A DNA stretch of 15,127 nucleotides from Cyclobacteriaceae bacterium (GTDB taxonomy: Bacteria; Bacteroidota; Bacteroidia; Cytophagales; Cyclobacteriaceae), in assembly GCA_021648745.1 (NCBI GenBank), contig JAKISE010000081.1:1-15127 (forward strand), given 5' to 3'. The translations under genes and the position numbers were made by a program. Every line of letters begins with the position of its first letter. The stretch's first letter is position 1. The notes beneath the pieces were generated by a model that saw only the letters and a list, made by a program, of their open reading frames with translations, did no database searches and was not told where the DNA came from. Shown in pieces: positions 6,881 through 13,924 of this stretch.

Positions 6881-7573
6881 ATGAAACTTCTTTTGCTAAG
6901 TAATTCCACCACCAAAGGACAGTCTTACTTAGGTTGGCCTCAACCATATTTAAAAGAGTTTTTAAAAGATGTTAGCACAGTAATTTTTGTTCCTTACGCA
7001 GGAGTAACCATAAGTTTTGATGAATACACCAAGTCTGTAAAAGAGGCTTTGGGAGATCTAATTGTTGAAATTAGAGGAATTCATGCGGTAGAACACAAAT
7101 CAGAAGAGATTTTAAAAGCAGATTGTATAATGATTGGTGGAGGCAACACTTTTAGCCTTTTGAAAAAATTGCAAGAAGAAAATTTACTGGATGTAATTAA
7201 AAAGGCTGCTAATAGTGGAACAAGGTATGTAGGTTGGAGTGCAGGGGCTAATATGGCATGCCCAACCATTAAAACAACTAACGACATGCCTGTTGAACAA
7301 CCTGAATCTTTTAATAGCATTGGATTAATTAATTTTCAGATTAATCCACATTTTACAAATGCCATAATTCCTAATCATGGGGGAGAAACACGTGAAATGA
7401 GGTTGCAAGAATATTTGGTAAAAAATCCTGAATCGAAAGTAGTTGGGTTGCCAGAGGGCATGCTTATTGAAATTGATGGCAAAAGCAGCTATTTGAAGGG
7501 TGAAGGAGCGGCCTTATTGTTTAGATATGGCAAAGAAAACCAGGTGCTCAGCCTAGGAGAATTAGAGCTTTAA
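6881..7573 (+). CDS. pepE: Peptidase E (alpha-aspartyl dipeptidase), family S51
   Basis: A 230-residue cytosolic serine peptidase that cleaves dipeptides with N-terminal aspartate. The family signature is intact: the nucleophile elbow GWSAGAN at 118-124 with Ser120, Asp135 in KTTNDMP, and His157 in INPHFT. These fall at the same numbers as the catalytic Ser120, Asp135 and His157 of the E. coli enzyme. The N-terminal LLLLSNST and the glycine-rich MIGGGNTFSLL (84-94), which forms the oxyanion/strand-turn region, also fit. The length matches the family. It stands alone; the convergent TrpF-like gene ends 19 bp beyond its stop. A possible -33 TTTG lies at 6831-6834, but the -7 region is weak. Confidence 0.95.
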   Translation: MKLLLLSNSTTKGQSYLGWPQPYLKEFLKDVSTVIFVPYAGVTISFDEYTKSVKEALGDLIVEIRGIHAVEHKSEEILKADCIMIGGGNTFSLLKKLQEENLLDVIKKAANSGTRYVGWSAGANMACPTIKTTNDMPVEQPESFNSIGLINFQINPHFTNAIIPNHGGETREMRLQEYLVKNPESKVVGLPEGMLIEIDGKSSYLKGEGAALLFRYGKENQVLSLGELEL

Positions 7574-7592
7574 TGCTCAAATTATTCAACTT

Positions 7593-8177
7593 CTATTCAT
7601 CCTCTTCGAGCCATTCAAGCACATCTGCAATGCCATCGTAATCTTTAAATCCTGGTTGGTCCTCAATTCCTCCTTTAATTTCTATGCCTTTTGGCTTTAC
7701 GTCTCCTACTATTTTCTCAAGTATTTCATTATTAAAATCTGCGGATATATAAATTGGCCATTTCGCACATAGTTCAGTTAGTTCAGTAATATCACTTTCA
7801 ATTTGACTGGTAGATAAATCCAGTATAAAAAAGAGAACATTACTACCGGATTCTAACAATTTGCTAATCTCATTAAAAGATAGCTCTTTCGCTTTTATTC
7901 TTAAAACTGATTCCTCGCGGAGTTGTGTAATATCAGTTGACTCCGTTATATAACTCGGATATTCTTCTTTATTAGTTGGTGAGTTGGCTCCAATTTCACC
8001 AATAATGCCAACACCACTAATCCAGTTGGTAATCTCATTAAACTTCTGAGCTGTTACATTATTATCCGATTCTGTATCAATATTAAATCCGATGTAATCA
8101 ACTCCCATGCCTGCTGCATAGCGCGCATCACTTAAATTAGTTACATCACCGATTTTTACACTTAGTTTTAAACCCAT
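7593..8177 (-). CDS. Phosphoribosylanthranilate isomerase (TrpF)-like protein lacking the catalytic Cys
   Basis: A 194-residue beta/alpha-barrel protein related to TrpF, which isomerises phosphoribosylanthranilate in tryptophan synthesis. Resemblances: LSVKIGDVTNLSDARYAAGMGVDYIGF (5-31) aligns with the family N-terminus, and GIEIKGGIEDQPGFKD (164-179) with the C-terminal 'vDvsSGvE..pG.KD' phosphate-binding segment. However, the invariant 'KICG' cysteine that acts as general base is replaced: here it reads KIGD at 8-11. The candidate general acid survives as Asp120 in FFILDLS. The conserved 'AGGL' phosphate loop is degraded to SADFNN (145-150). No other tryptophan genes are nearby. I infer a non-isomerase or altered-function paralogue, though a strongly diverged active enzyme is not excluded. 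It is divergent from the lipoprotein operon and has a palindrome just upstream of its start. Confidence 0.75.
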   Translation of the reverse strand: MGLKLSVKIGDVTNLSDARYAAGMGVDYIGFNIDTESDNNVTAQKFNEITNWISGVGIIGEIGANSPTNKEEYPSYITESTDITQLREESVLRIKAKELSFNEISKLLESGSNVLFFILDLSTSQIESDITELTELCAKWPIYISADFNNEILEKIVGDVKPKGIEIKGGIEDQPGFKDYDGIADVLEWLEEDE

Positions 8178-8181
8178 TATT

Positions 8182-8198
8182 CAATGTATGTTACATTG
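8182..8198. promoter_or_regulatory. Inverted repeat at the TrpF-like gene start, candidate operator
   Basis: CAATGTA-TGT-TACATTG is a perfect 7-bp inverted repeat with a 3-base spacer, lying between the TrpF-like -7 element and its start codon, where a repressor would block initiation. A second repeat built from the same core (TACATT/AATGTA) lies at 8270-8287. Confidence 0.4.
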
Positions 8199-8229
8199 CA
8201 AAGTTCGTAAATATGATGCGTGTTAGAAA
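8199..8229 (-). promoter_or_regulatory. Candidate promoter of the TrpF-like gene
   Basis: On the minus strand TTTC (8226-8229) is followed after 19 bases by GAACTTTG (8199-8206). Each element has one mismatch to TTTG / TAnnTTTG, but the spacing is ideal. The -7 element abuts the inverted repeat at 8182-8198. Confidence 0.35.
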
Positions 8230-8238
8230 GCACTCTGC

Positions 8239-8246
8239 TATATTTG
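8239..8246 (+). promoter_or_regulatory. Candidate -7 promoter element of the lipoprotein-subtilase-Rpe-receptor operon
   Basis: TATATTTG is an exact TAnnTTTG match. It ends only 7 bases before the lipoprotein ATG at 8254, so the transcript would be nearly leaderless. No TTTG is found at the -33 distance. Confidence 0.35.
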
Positions 8247-8253
8247 ATATTAA

Positions 8254-8976
8254 ATGTTTCGCACAAAACTTACATTTGTAAATGTAACCAAACGGCTATT
8301 GCTTGCAATGGTTTTAGTAACCACCTTTTTAGGGTGCACTAAGGTTATAGAGCCAAACTTCAACGACTTTGGTTTACAATACTATCCAACAAGCTTGGGT
8401 GATTATCGGGTTTACTATACCCAAACTATTCGGTTTAATTTAAATGGATCTATCGATACCACTCAATATTTGGTGAAGGAACTTGCCGAGGACTCTGTGG
8501 TTTATTCCGATGGCAACGCTAGAATATTACTGGGCAGGTATAGCAGCCAACTAGGAGAAATCAATTGGCAAAAGGACTCCATTTGGGCAGTGCTGATAAA
8601 TAACTCTAATGTTATAATGTCAGAGGCCAATAAGGATTATGTTAAACTATCTTTTCCGGTGTTGGAAAATAAAAAATGGGATGGAAACGCTACTAATAGC
8701 GATGAAAGTGAATACTACGAATTGATTGACTTAGAAAACCCTTACACTTATGATACCTTATCTTTTGAAAACACGTTAACTGTAGTACAAAAGGATTTAA
8801 TTGATCCTGCAAAAATTACGGAGGACAATTATAGAATTGAGGTGTATGCAGCAAATATTGGGCTCATTCATAAATTAAAAATTAAGATTAACTATTGTTC
8901 TAATTGTATTGAAAATGGCAAAATTGATGATGGATTTATTTTTGAGCAAAAACTAATTGAATTTGGCAAGGAATAG
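8254..8976 (+). CDS. Putative lipoprotein, unknown function
   Basis: A 240-residue protein with a basic N-terminus (MFRTK...KR), a hydrophobic core at about 15-26 and a good lipobox ending FLGC at Cys28, so it should be lipidated and anchored in the envelope. The mature part begins with an LQYYPTSLGDYRVYY segment (41-55), similar in style to the 'P...G..w.Y' openings seen in many Bacteroidota lipoproteins of unknown function, and is rich in beta-strand patterns. A Cys-x-x-Cys pair (215-218, YCSNC) near the C-terminus may form a disulfide. No enzymatic motif is seen. Its 3' end overlaps the subtilase gene by 20 bp. A perfect 18-base inverted repeat lies in its early codons (8270-8287). The next in-frame ATG (8308) would leave too short a signal peptide, so ATG 8254 is preferred. 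Confidence 0.8.
   Translation: MFRTKLTFVNVTKRLLLAMVLVTTFLGCTKVIEPNFNDFGLQYYPTSLGDYRVYYTQTIRFNLNGSIDTTQYLVKELAEDSVVYSDGNARILLGRYSSQLGEINWQKDSIWAVLINNSNVIMSEANKDYVKLSFPVLENKKWDGNATNSDESEYYELIDLENPYTYDTLSFENTLTVVQKDLIDPAKITEDNYRIEVYAANIGLIHKLKIKINYCSNCIENGKIDDGFIFEQKLIEFGKE
8270..8287. repeat. Inverted repeat in the early lipoprotein codons
   Basis: TTACATTT-GT-AAATGTAA is a perfect 8-bp inverted repeat with a 2-base spacer. It shares the TACATT/AATGTA core with the repeat at 8182-8198, with the half-sites in the opposite arrangement; centres are about 88 bp apart. It could be an operator or an mRNA hairpin near the start codon. Confidence 0.4.
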
Positions 8977-10591
8977 TTTTTTAGTTCTAGCAATTCAGGT
9001 GCTCTTGTTTTTTCAACCACTGTTAGCTCAAGATAATTATTATTTTGTTTCGTTTACAGATAAGGATGGCAATGGATTTAACATTAACCAACCTGAAGCA
9101 TTTCTTTCCGCAAAAGCTATAGGCAGAAGGCAAAAGCAATCTATAGATGTTTATGAACAGGATTTACCTATTACATTATCGTATAAAACGGCAATTAGCA
9201 ATCAAGGGGTTGAAGTATATGAGGAATCTAGGTGGTTTAATGGCATTATAATAAAGAGTACCGCTAGTGAAGCCGAGCTGCTAAAAAACCTATCATTTGT
9301 TGCTTCTACCACCTTTTTAGCTCCCCAAAATTATGCAGGCAGGCGGAGTGGCAAACAAGATGAACTAGAGCTTGCTGATACGCCTACCGATACCTTATTT
9401 CAAAACGAAATTTTGAATGTAAAAGAAATACACTCTCAAGGGTACTTAGGGCAAGGAATTAGTATTGCAGTATTAGATGGTGGTTTTAGAAATGTAGAAA
9501 TACTTTCTGCATTTAGCCATTTGTATTCGCTGAACACGTTGGAATACACGTATGATTTTGTTTCCAAAACCTCCAATGTGTATCAATATTCAGATCATGG
9601 CACTAAGGTGCTTTCTTTTATGACGGCCCAAATACCGGGTTCATACCTAGGCATTGCGCCTGAAGCTAATTTTATGCTTTTTGTGACAGAAAATGTGCCT
9701 AGCGAATATCGTATCGAAGAATACTACTGGCTTATTGCTGCTGAACGGGCAGATAGTGCGGGTGTAGATATTATAAGTACATCCTTAGGCTATAATACTT
9801 TTGACGACCCTCAAATGAATTATACGCAAGAAGAAATGGATGGAAATACTACGGTGGTAGTAAGAGCTGCTCATATCGCTTCGGAAAAAGGAATAATTGT
9901 TGTGGCCTCGGGGGGAAATGAAGGTAATAAAGCTTGGAGTATTATAACCAGCCCTGCCGACATTAGAGATGGCTTAGCAGTTGGTAGCATTCGATCGGAT
10001 TACGGGCGTTCTAGCTTTAGTTCTTTAGGGCCCTCAGCCGATGGGCGAATAAAACCCGATGTAGTAGCCATGGGTAGTTCGGCTTATTTAGTTAATGAGA
10101 ATGGGGTAATTTCTCAAGGAAGTGGAACCTCCTTTTCAGCTCCTCAGGTTGCTGCTTTAATGGCAGGCGTTTGGCAAGCTTATCCAGAGTTTACTTCGTT
10201 AGAGTTGTTAAATGCTGTTCGAAATTCATCTACCAATGCCGTATCTCCAGATGATGAAATAGGCTATGGGATTCCTAGTTTTATAGCTATCAACAATTAT
10301 TTAGAATCGGCTTCTGGTAGGCAGCCTGTTTTGGTGTACCCTAACCCTGTTGCTGCAACTGAATTACTTAAAGTAAAAATAGTAAACCCAAGCAACATTA
10401 ATCAAGTCCAAATTGAGCTGTTTGAAACATCTGGTAAAAAACTAGCAAGTAATTTGTATGAAGTAAGCTGGAGTAATAATATTGCATCCATTCAATTGCA
10501 ACACCTATCTCAAGGTTTATATTTTCTAAATGTTTTATTTGAGTCTGACAATACACCTGAGAGTTATAAAGTTAGAATTATAAAATTATGA
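8957..10591 (+). CDS. Subtilisin-like S8 serine protease with T9SS type A-like C-terminal sorting domain
   Basis: A 544-residue secreted protease. The signal peptide covers about residues 1-25 (ends LLAQ). Residues 27-130 form an N-terminal region typical of Bacteroidota subtilases, including the AIGRRQKQSIDVYEQDLPI segment. The catalytic domain has Asp174 (VLDGG), His214 (SDHGTK), the oxyanion Asn321 (SGGNEGN) and the nucleophile Ser392 (GTSFSAP), all intact. Residues about 458-544 form a type A-like sorting domain beginning VYPNP and ending in QGLYFLNVL...YKVRIIKL, the signal for T9SS export and surface attachment or release. Start: an in-frame TAA at 8954-8956 is directly followed by TTG at 8957, and no ATG or GTG occurs before the signal peptide, so a TTG start (8957, or 8963) is required. 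It overlaps the lipoprotein by 20 bp and rpe by 4 bp (ATGA). The substrate is unknown. Confidence 0.93.
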   Translation: MNLARNSFLVLAIQVLLFFQPLLAQDNYYFVSFTDKDGNGFNINQPEAFLSAKAIGRRQKQSIDVYEQDLPITLSYKTAISNQGVEVYEESRWFNGIIIKSTASEAELLKNLSFVASTTFLAPQNYAGRRSGKQDELELADTPTDTLFQNEILNVKEIHSQGYLGQGISIAVLDGGFRNVEILSAFSHLYSLNTLEYTYDFVSKTSNVYQYSDHGTKVLSFMTAQIPGSYLGIAPEANFMLFVTENVPSEYRIEEYYWLIAAERADSAGVDIISTSLGYNTFDDPQMNYTQEEMDGNTTVVVRAAHIASEKGIIVVASGGNEGNKAWSIITSPADIRDGLAVGSIRSDYGRSSFSSLGPSADGRIKPDVVAMGSSAYLVNENGVISQGSGTSFSAPQVAALMAGVWQAYPEFTSLELLNAVRNSSTNAVSPDDEIGYGIPSFIAINNYLESASGRQPVLVYPNPVAATELLKVKIVNPSNINQVQIELFETSGKKLASNLYEVSWSNNIASIQLQHLSQGLYFLNVLFESDNTPESYKVRIIKL

Positions 10592-11244
10592 GTAAACAAC
10601 CCATTATATCACCATCTATTTTAGCATCTGACTTTGCCAACCTGCAATCAGAAGTAGAGATGCTTAATAATAGTGAAGCCGATTGGATTCACTTAGATGT
10701 TATGGATGGCAATTTCGTGCCCAATATCTCTTTTGGCGCGCCCGTTTGCAGTGCTATAAACCGACATGCTAATAAGACACTGGATGTGCATTTAATGATT
10801 GTAGAGCCAGAAAAATATGTGGCTGACTTTGCTAAAGCAGGGGCAGGTTACATTACAGTTCATGCCGAGGCTTGCCCTCATCTACATCGTAATATTCAAC
10901 AAATAAAAGGGCTAGGGTGTAAAGCAGGTGTATCATTAAATCCGCACACACCTATTGAGGTGCTTAAGCATATTATTAATGAAATCGACTTAGTATTGAT
11001 TATGTCGGTTAATCCAGGTTTTGGGGGTCAAAAATTTATTGAAACTACGTATGAAAAAGTACGAGAATTGAAAAAGATGATTGTGGATGCCGGAGCAGAT
11101 GCAATTATAGAAATAGATGGCGGAGTCACTTCTGCCAATGCTAGAAAACTTGTGGATGCCGGAGCTGATGCCTTGGTAGCAGGAAGTTTCGTTTTTAAAT
11201 CAGATAATCCATCGCAGGCAATCATTGATCTTAAAAACTGCTAG
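10588..11244 (+). CDS. rpe: Ribulose-phosphate 3-epimerase
   Basis: A 218-residue cytosolic TIM-barrel enzyme interconverting ribulose 5-phosphate and xylulose 5-phosphate in the pentose phosphate pathway. All expected active-site positions are present: SPSILASDF at 8-16 with Ser10, His35 and Asp37 in IHLDVMDG (metal ligands and one catalytic Asp), His68 in DVHLM, the phosphate-loop NPGFGGQ at 142-148, and Asp177 in EIDGG, the second catalytic Asp and metal ligand. The length is standard. Its ATG overlaps the subtilase stop (ATGA) and its TAG shares one base with the GTG start of the receptor gene, so it is translated within an operon of envelope genes, an unusual setting for a housekeeping enzyme. 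Confidence 0.97.
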   Translation: MSKQPIISPSILASDFANLQSEVEMLNNSEADWIHLDVMDGNFVPNISFGAPVCSAINRHANKTLDVHLMIVEPEKYVADFAKAGAGYITVHAEACPHLHRNIQQIKGLGCKAGVSLNPHTPIEVLKHIINEIDLVLIMSVNPGFGGQKFIETTYEKVRELKKMIVDAGADAIIEIDGGVTSANARKLVDAGADALVAGSFVFKSDNPSQAIIDLKNC

Positions 11245-13580
11245 TGAGAAAAAGCGTTTTTATATTTTCTTTTCTTTGGTTCCTCACACAGCAATCTATT
11301 GCACAATTCACCTTAAATGGCGTTGTTTCTGATAGTACAGGGCTTGGTATTGAAGGAGTTGCCGTGAAAGTGGTCAATTCAACACTAGGAAGCAGCACCA
11401 ATTTTAAAGGGGAGTTCACAATTAGTTTTAAGGAGGAAGGAACTAAAGAACTCGAATTCTCTCATATCGAGTTCATCACAACTCGAAAACGTGTACAAAT
11501 TACAAACTCGAAAACTAGCGTTAGTGTAAAGTTGAAGCATTCTGTTATTGTGTTGCAAGCGGTAGATGTAGAAACTCAACGTGAAACAAATGCCATAAGT
11601 TCAGTTACGATTAAAGCTATGTCCATTAAAAATATTTCAACCCCATTTAATGATATTTCCAATGTACTTGCCAGCCTTCCTTCGGTTATGAGCAATAACG
11701 AACTGTCCACAGCCTATTCGGTGCGGGGTGGTAATTATGATGAAAATATTGTGAGAGTAAATGGCATTCAGGTCTATCGTCCGTTTTTAGTAAGGGCTGG
11801 TCAGCAAGAAGGTTTAAGCTTTATTAATAGCGATTTAATTGAATCAGTTAATTTTTCGGCAGGCGGTTGGGATGCAACCAATGGAGGTAAAATGTCTTCT
11901 TTGTTAGAAGCAAACTATAAAAAGGCAGATGGGTGGCACGGTGGTGTTAAAATTAGCCTAATAGGAGCTAGCGGATATTTGGAAGGGACTATTAAAAATG
12001 CCTCTTTTTTAATAGGCATAAGGCATAAAAGATCGAGGTATATTTTAAATACATTGGATGTAAATGCTGAGTATGATCCTCGATTTACAGACATTCAAAA
12101 TTATTGGAATATCGATGTTTCTAGTAAAGTGTCCATTGAAACCTTGTTTTCGTATGCGGCTAATAAGTATCAGGTTACGCCTGAAAATGGAGAGATCTCG
12201 TTTGGCACATTTAACCAAGAACTCCGCTTTGAAGTAGGGTTCGATGGGCAGGAGCAAATGTTTTACAATACCTTGCAAGGGGCAGTTAAGGTAAATTATG
12301 AGGTTACTCCAGCACTAGATTTAAATGTAATTGCCTCCTACATGCAAACCTATGAAATAGAAAATGGTGAGGTAGAAGGCGGGTATCGGTTATGCGATGT
12401 AGATAAAAATTTAGATTCTGATAACTTTAACGAATGTATTCAAATAAGAGGAATTGGCACCCTTTATCGGTATGCTAGGAATAATCTGGATGCCAATATT
12501 ATCGATTTTGAATTGAATGGTAGGTATAAGTTTAATGAAGCAAATAGTGCTCGTTTTGGAGTTAGGTATAGTGTTAGAAACATTGAAGCTGGGTTAAATG
12601 AGTATTCATTTACCGATTCTATAGGCTATACCACTATTACTGGTGTACAATCTTCCGATGTAACCATACTAGCGAATGAACTTACCATTTATGGGCAACA
12701 CCGCTACCAAGGAGTGGCTGTTGGTATAACTGGAGGTATCTATGCTTCTCAAAACTCACTCAATGGCAAGTTCTACTTGAGCCCTCGGTTATTGCTTAAT
12801 TATACGCCACTCGGTAATAGACGAACAATTTTTAAATTTGGAGCAGGAATTTATCGTCAACAGCCTTTTTATCGAGAAATTTTAGATATCAATGGGCAGC
12901 CCACTACCAATCCTGCCACCCAATCATCTATGCATTTGGTCATTGGTAATGAATACCGACTTACTTGGTGGGGCAGAAAATTTAATTTGAGCACCGAAGC
13001 ATATTATAAAAAACTATGGAATTTAGTGCCTTATCAATTTGATAATGTAAGAGTAGAATATTACCCCGACTATACAGCCGATGGTTATGCCACAGGATTT
13101 GAAGCACGTTTGGCTGGTGAGTTTATTCAAGGAACAGAATCTTGGTTTAGTTTTGGTTTGCTTTCTACTAAGGAACAAATTGAAGGGGTTGATGCTGAAA
13201 TGGTAAGGCGACCAACCGACCAACGGTTTAAAATAGGAGCCGTATTTGAAGACCATGTTCCAAATGACCCCACCCTTCGAGTTAATTTAAGCTTTCAATA
13301 TGGCAGTGGGTTGCCTATTGGTCCTCCAGAAGATTTAACGCAACGAAATTTGTTTACAGCTGATGCTTACACAAGAGTAGATATTACATTTTCAAAAGTG
13401 TTCTTAATGAAGGCCCCATATTGGGATAATATTAGAGTTGGGTTAGGGATTTACAATCTGCTTGGCAATAAAAATGCAGTTACCTACACTTGGATTGAAG
13501 ATTTTAGTGGCCAAAATTTTGCTGTGCCTAATAACCTCACCGGTAGATTGTTTAATGTTACACTTTCAACTGATTTTTAA
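11244..13580 (+). CDS. TonB-dependent receptor with N-terminal carboxypeptidase-regulatory-like domain
   Basis: A 778-residue outer-membrane receptor. A signal peptide covers about residues 1-20 (ends SIAQ). Residues 21-100 form the CarboxypepD_reg-like domain (GVVSDSTGLGIEGVAVKVVNSTLGS..., beta-sandwich) common on Bacteroidota receptors. Residues about 130-225 form the plug, with YSVRGGNYDENIVRVNGIQVYRP (158-180) and SVNFSAGGWDATNGGKMSSLL (201-221). The remaining 550 residues are a 22-strand-type barrel with alternating aromatic strands and a C-terminal Phe, the usual outer-membrane assembly signal. No SusD-like partner is adjacent, so glycan uptake through a SusCD pair is not indicated; the ligand is unknown. 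The start is GTG at 11244-11246, overlapping the rpe stop by one base; it places the signal peptide correctly. It is probably coexpressed with the lipoprotein and subtilase. Confidence 0.92.
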   Translation: MRKSVFIFSFLWFLTQQSIAQFTLNGVVSDSTGLGIEGVAVKVVNSTLGSSTNFKGEFTISFKEEGTKELEFSHIEFITTRKRVQITNSKTSVSVKLKHSVIVLQAVDVETQRETNAISSVTIKAMSIKNISTPFNDISNVLASLPSVMSNNELSTAYSVRGGNYDENIVRVNGIQVYRPFLVRAGQQEGLSFINSDLIESVNFSAGGWDATNGGKMSSLLEANYKKADGWHGGVKISLIGASGYLEGTIKNASFLIGIRHKRSRYILNTLDVNAEYDPRFTDIQNYWNIDVSSKVSIETLFSYAANKYQVTPENGEISFGTFNQELRFEVGFDGQEQMFYNTLQGAVKVNYEVTPALDLNVIASYMQTYEIENGEVEGGYRLCDVDKNLDSDNFNECIQIRGIGTLYRYARNNLDANIIDFELNGRYKFNEANSARFGVRYSVRNIEAGLNEYSFTDSIGYTTITGVQSSDVTILANELTIYGQHRYQGVAVGITGGIYASQNSLNGKFYLSPRLLLNYTPLGNRRTIFKFGAGIYRQQPFYREILDINGQPTTNPATQSSMHLVIGNEYRLTWWGRKFNLSTEAYYKKLWNLVPYQFDNVRVEYYPDYTADGYATGFEARLAGEFIQGTESWFSFGLLSTKEQIEGVDAEMVRRPTDQRFKIGAVFEDHVPNDPTLRVNLSFQYGSGLPIGPPEDLTQRNLFTADAYTRVDITFSKVFLMKAPYWDNIRVGLGIYNLLGNKNAVTYTWIEDFSGQNFAVPNNLTGRLFNVTLSTDF

Positions 13581-13602
13581 ACAGGTTAATTTATAAAAAA
13601 GT

Positions 13603-13842
13603 ATGCTTGAAATAATTGCCATTTTTGTACTAGGAAAAGCCATTAAAAAAATTGCACTTGAAAAAGGATTGAAGCCTACTAAATATATACTTCTTATGGT
13701 TTTTTTCTGGTTAAGTTTTGAATTTTTAGGAATGGTTATTGGGTTTGTAATTTTTGGAGATGGATTAATACCCTATTTGCTTGCGTTACCAGCCGCTGCC
13801 TTGGGAGGCTATTTAAGTTATACTATTGTTAAAAACGCATAA
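13603..13842 (+). CDS. Small membrane protein, unknown function
   Basis: A 79-residue protein with an N-terminal amphipathic or membrane-embedded segment (MLEIIAIFVLGKAI, 1-14), a basic linker (KKIALEKGLKPTKY) and two clear membrane helices at about 29-52 (rich in F/W/L, ends VIGFVIFG) and 55-76 (PYLLALPAAALGGYLSYTIV). It follows the receptor stop after 22 bp and likely forms the operon's last gene. The overall form, a short basic 'GLKP' linker between hydrophobic parts, resembles small hypothetical membrane proteins seen in many Bacteroidota; I know no assigned function. Confidence 0.75.
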   Translation: MLEIIAIFVLGKAIKKIALEKGLKPTKYILLMVFFWLSFEFLGMVIGFVIFGDGLIPYLLALPAAALGGYLSYTIVKNA

Positions 13843-13924
13843 TAAGAGTAGATTTTCTCTTGGTGCATAAGGAAAAAATATAGTTAGTAATTATTAGCTA
13901 CCATTAGAAACAGGAAAAAATCGA

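Noticed and set aside
7560..7600. Rho-independent terminator between pepE and the TrpF-like gene
   Set aside because: Only a 4-bp GAGC/GCTC stem with no T run of useful length is present.
8954..8976. Frameshift joining the lipoprotein and subtilase into one gene
   Set aside because: Each product has its own signal peptide and complete domains, and short overlaps of this kind recur at the next two junctions, so an operon is the simpler reading.
11244..13580. Receptor as a SusC in a SusCD glycan-uptake locus
   Set aside because: No SusD-like gene or glycosidase is adjacent; only a protease, Rpe and a generic lipoprotein are.
13844..13861. Terminator after the small membrane protein (AAGAG...CTCTT)
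   Set aside because: The stem is 5 bp, AT-rich and not followed by a T tract.
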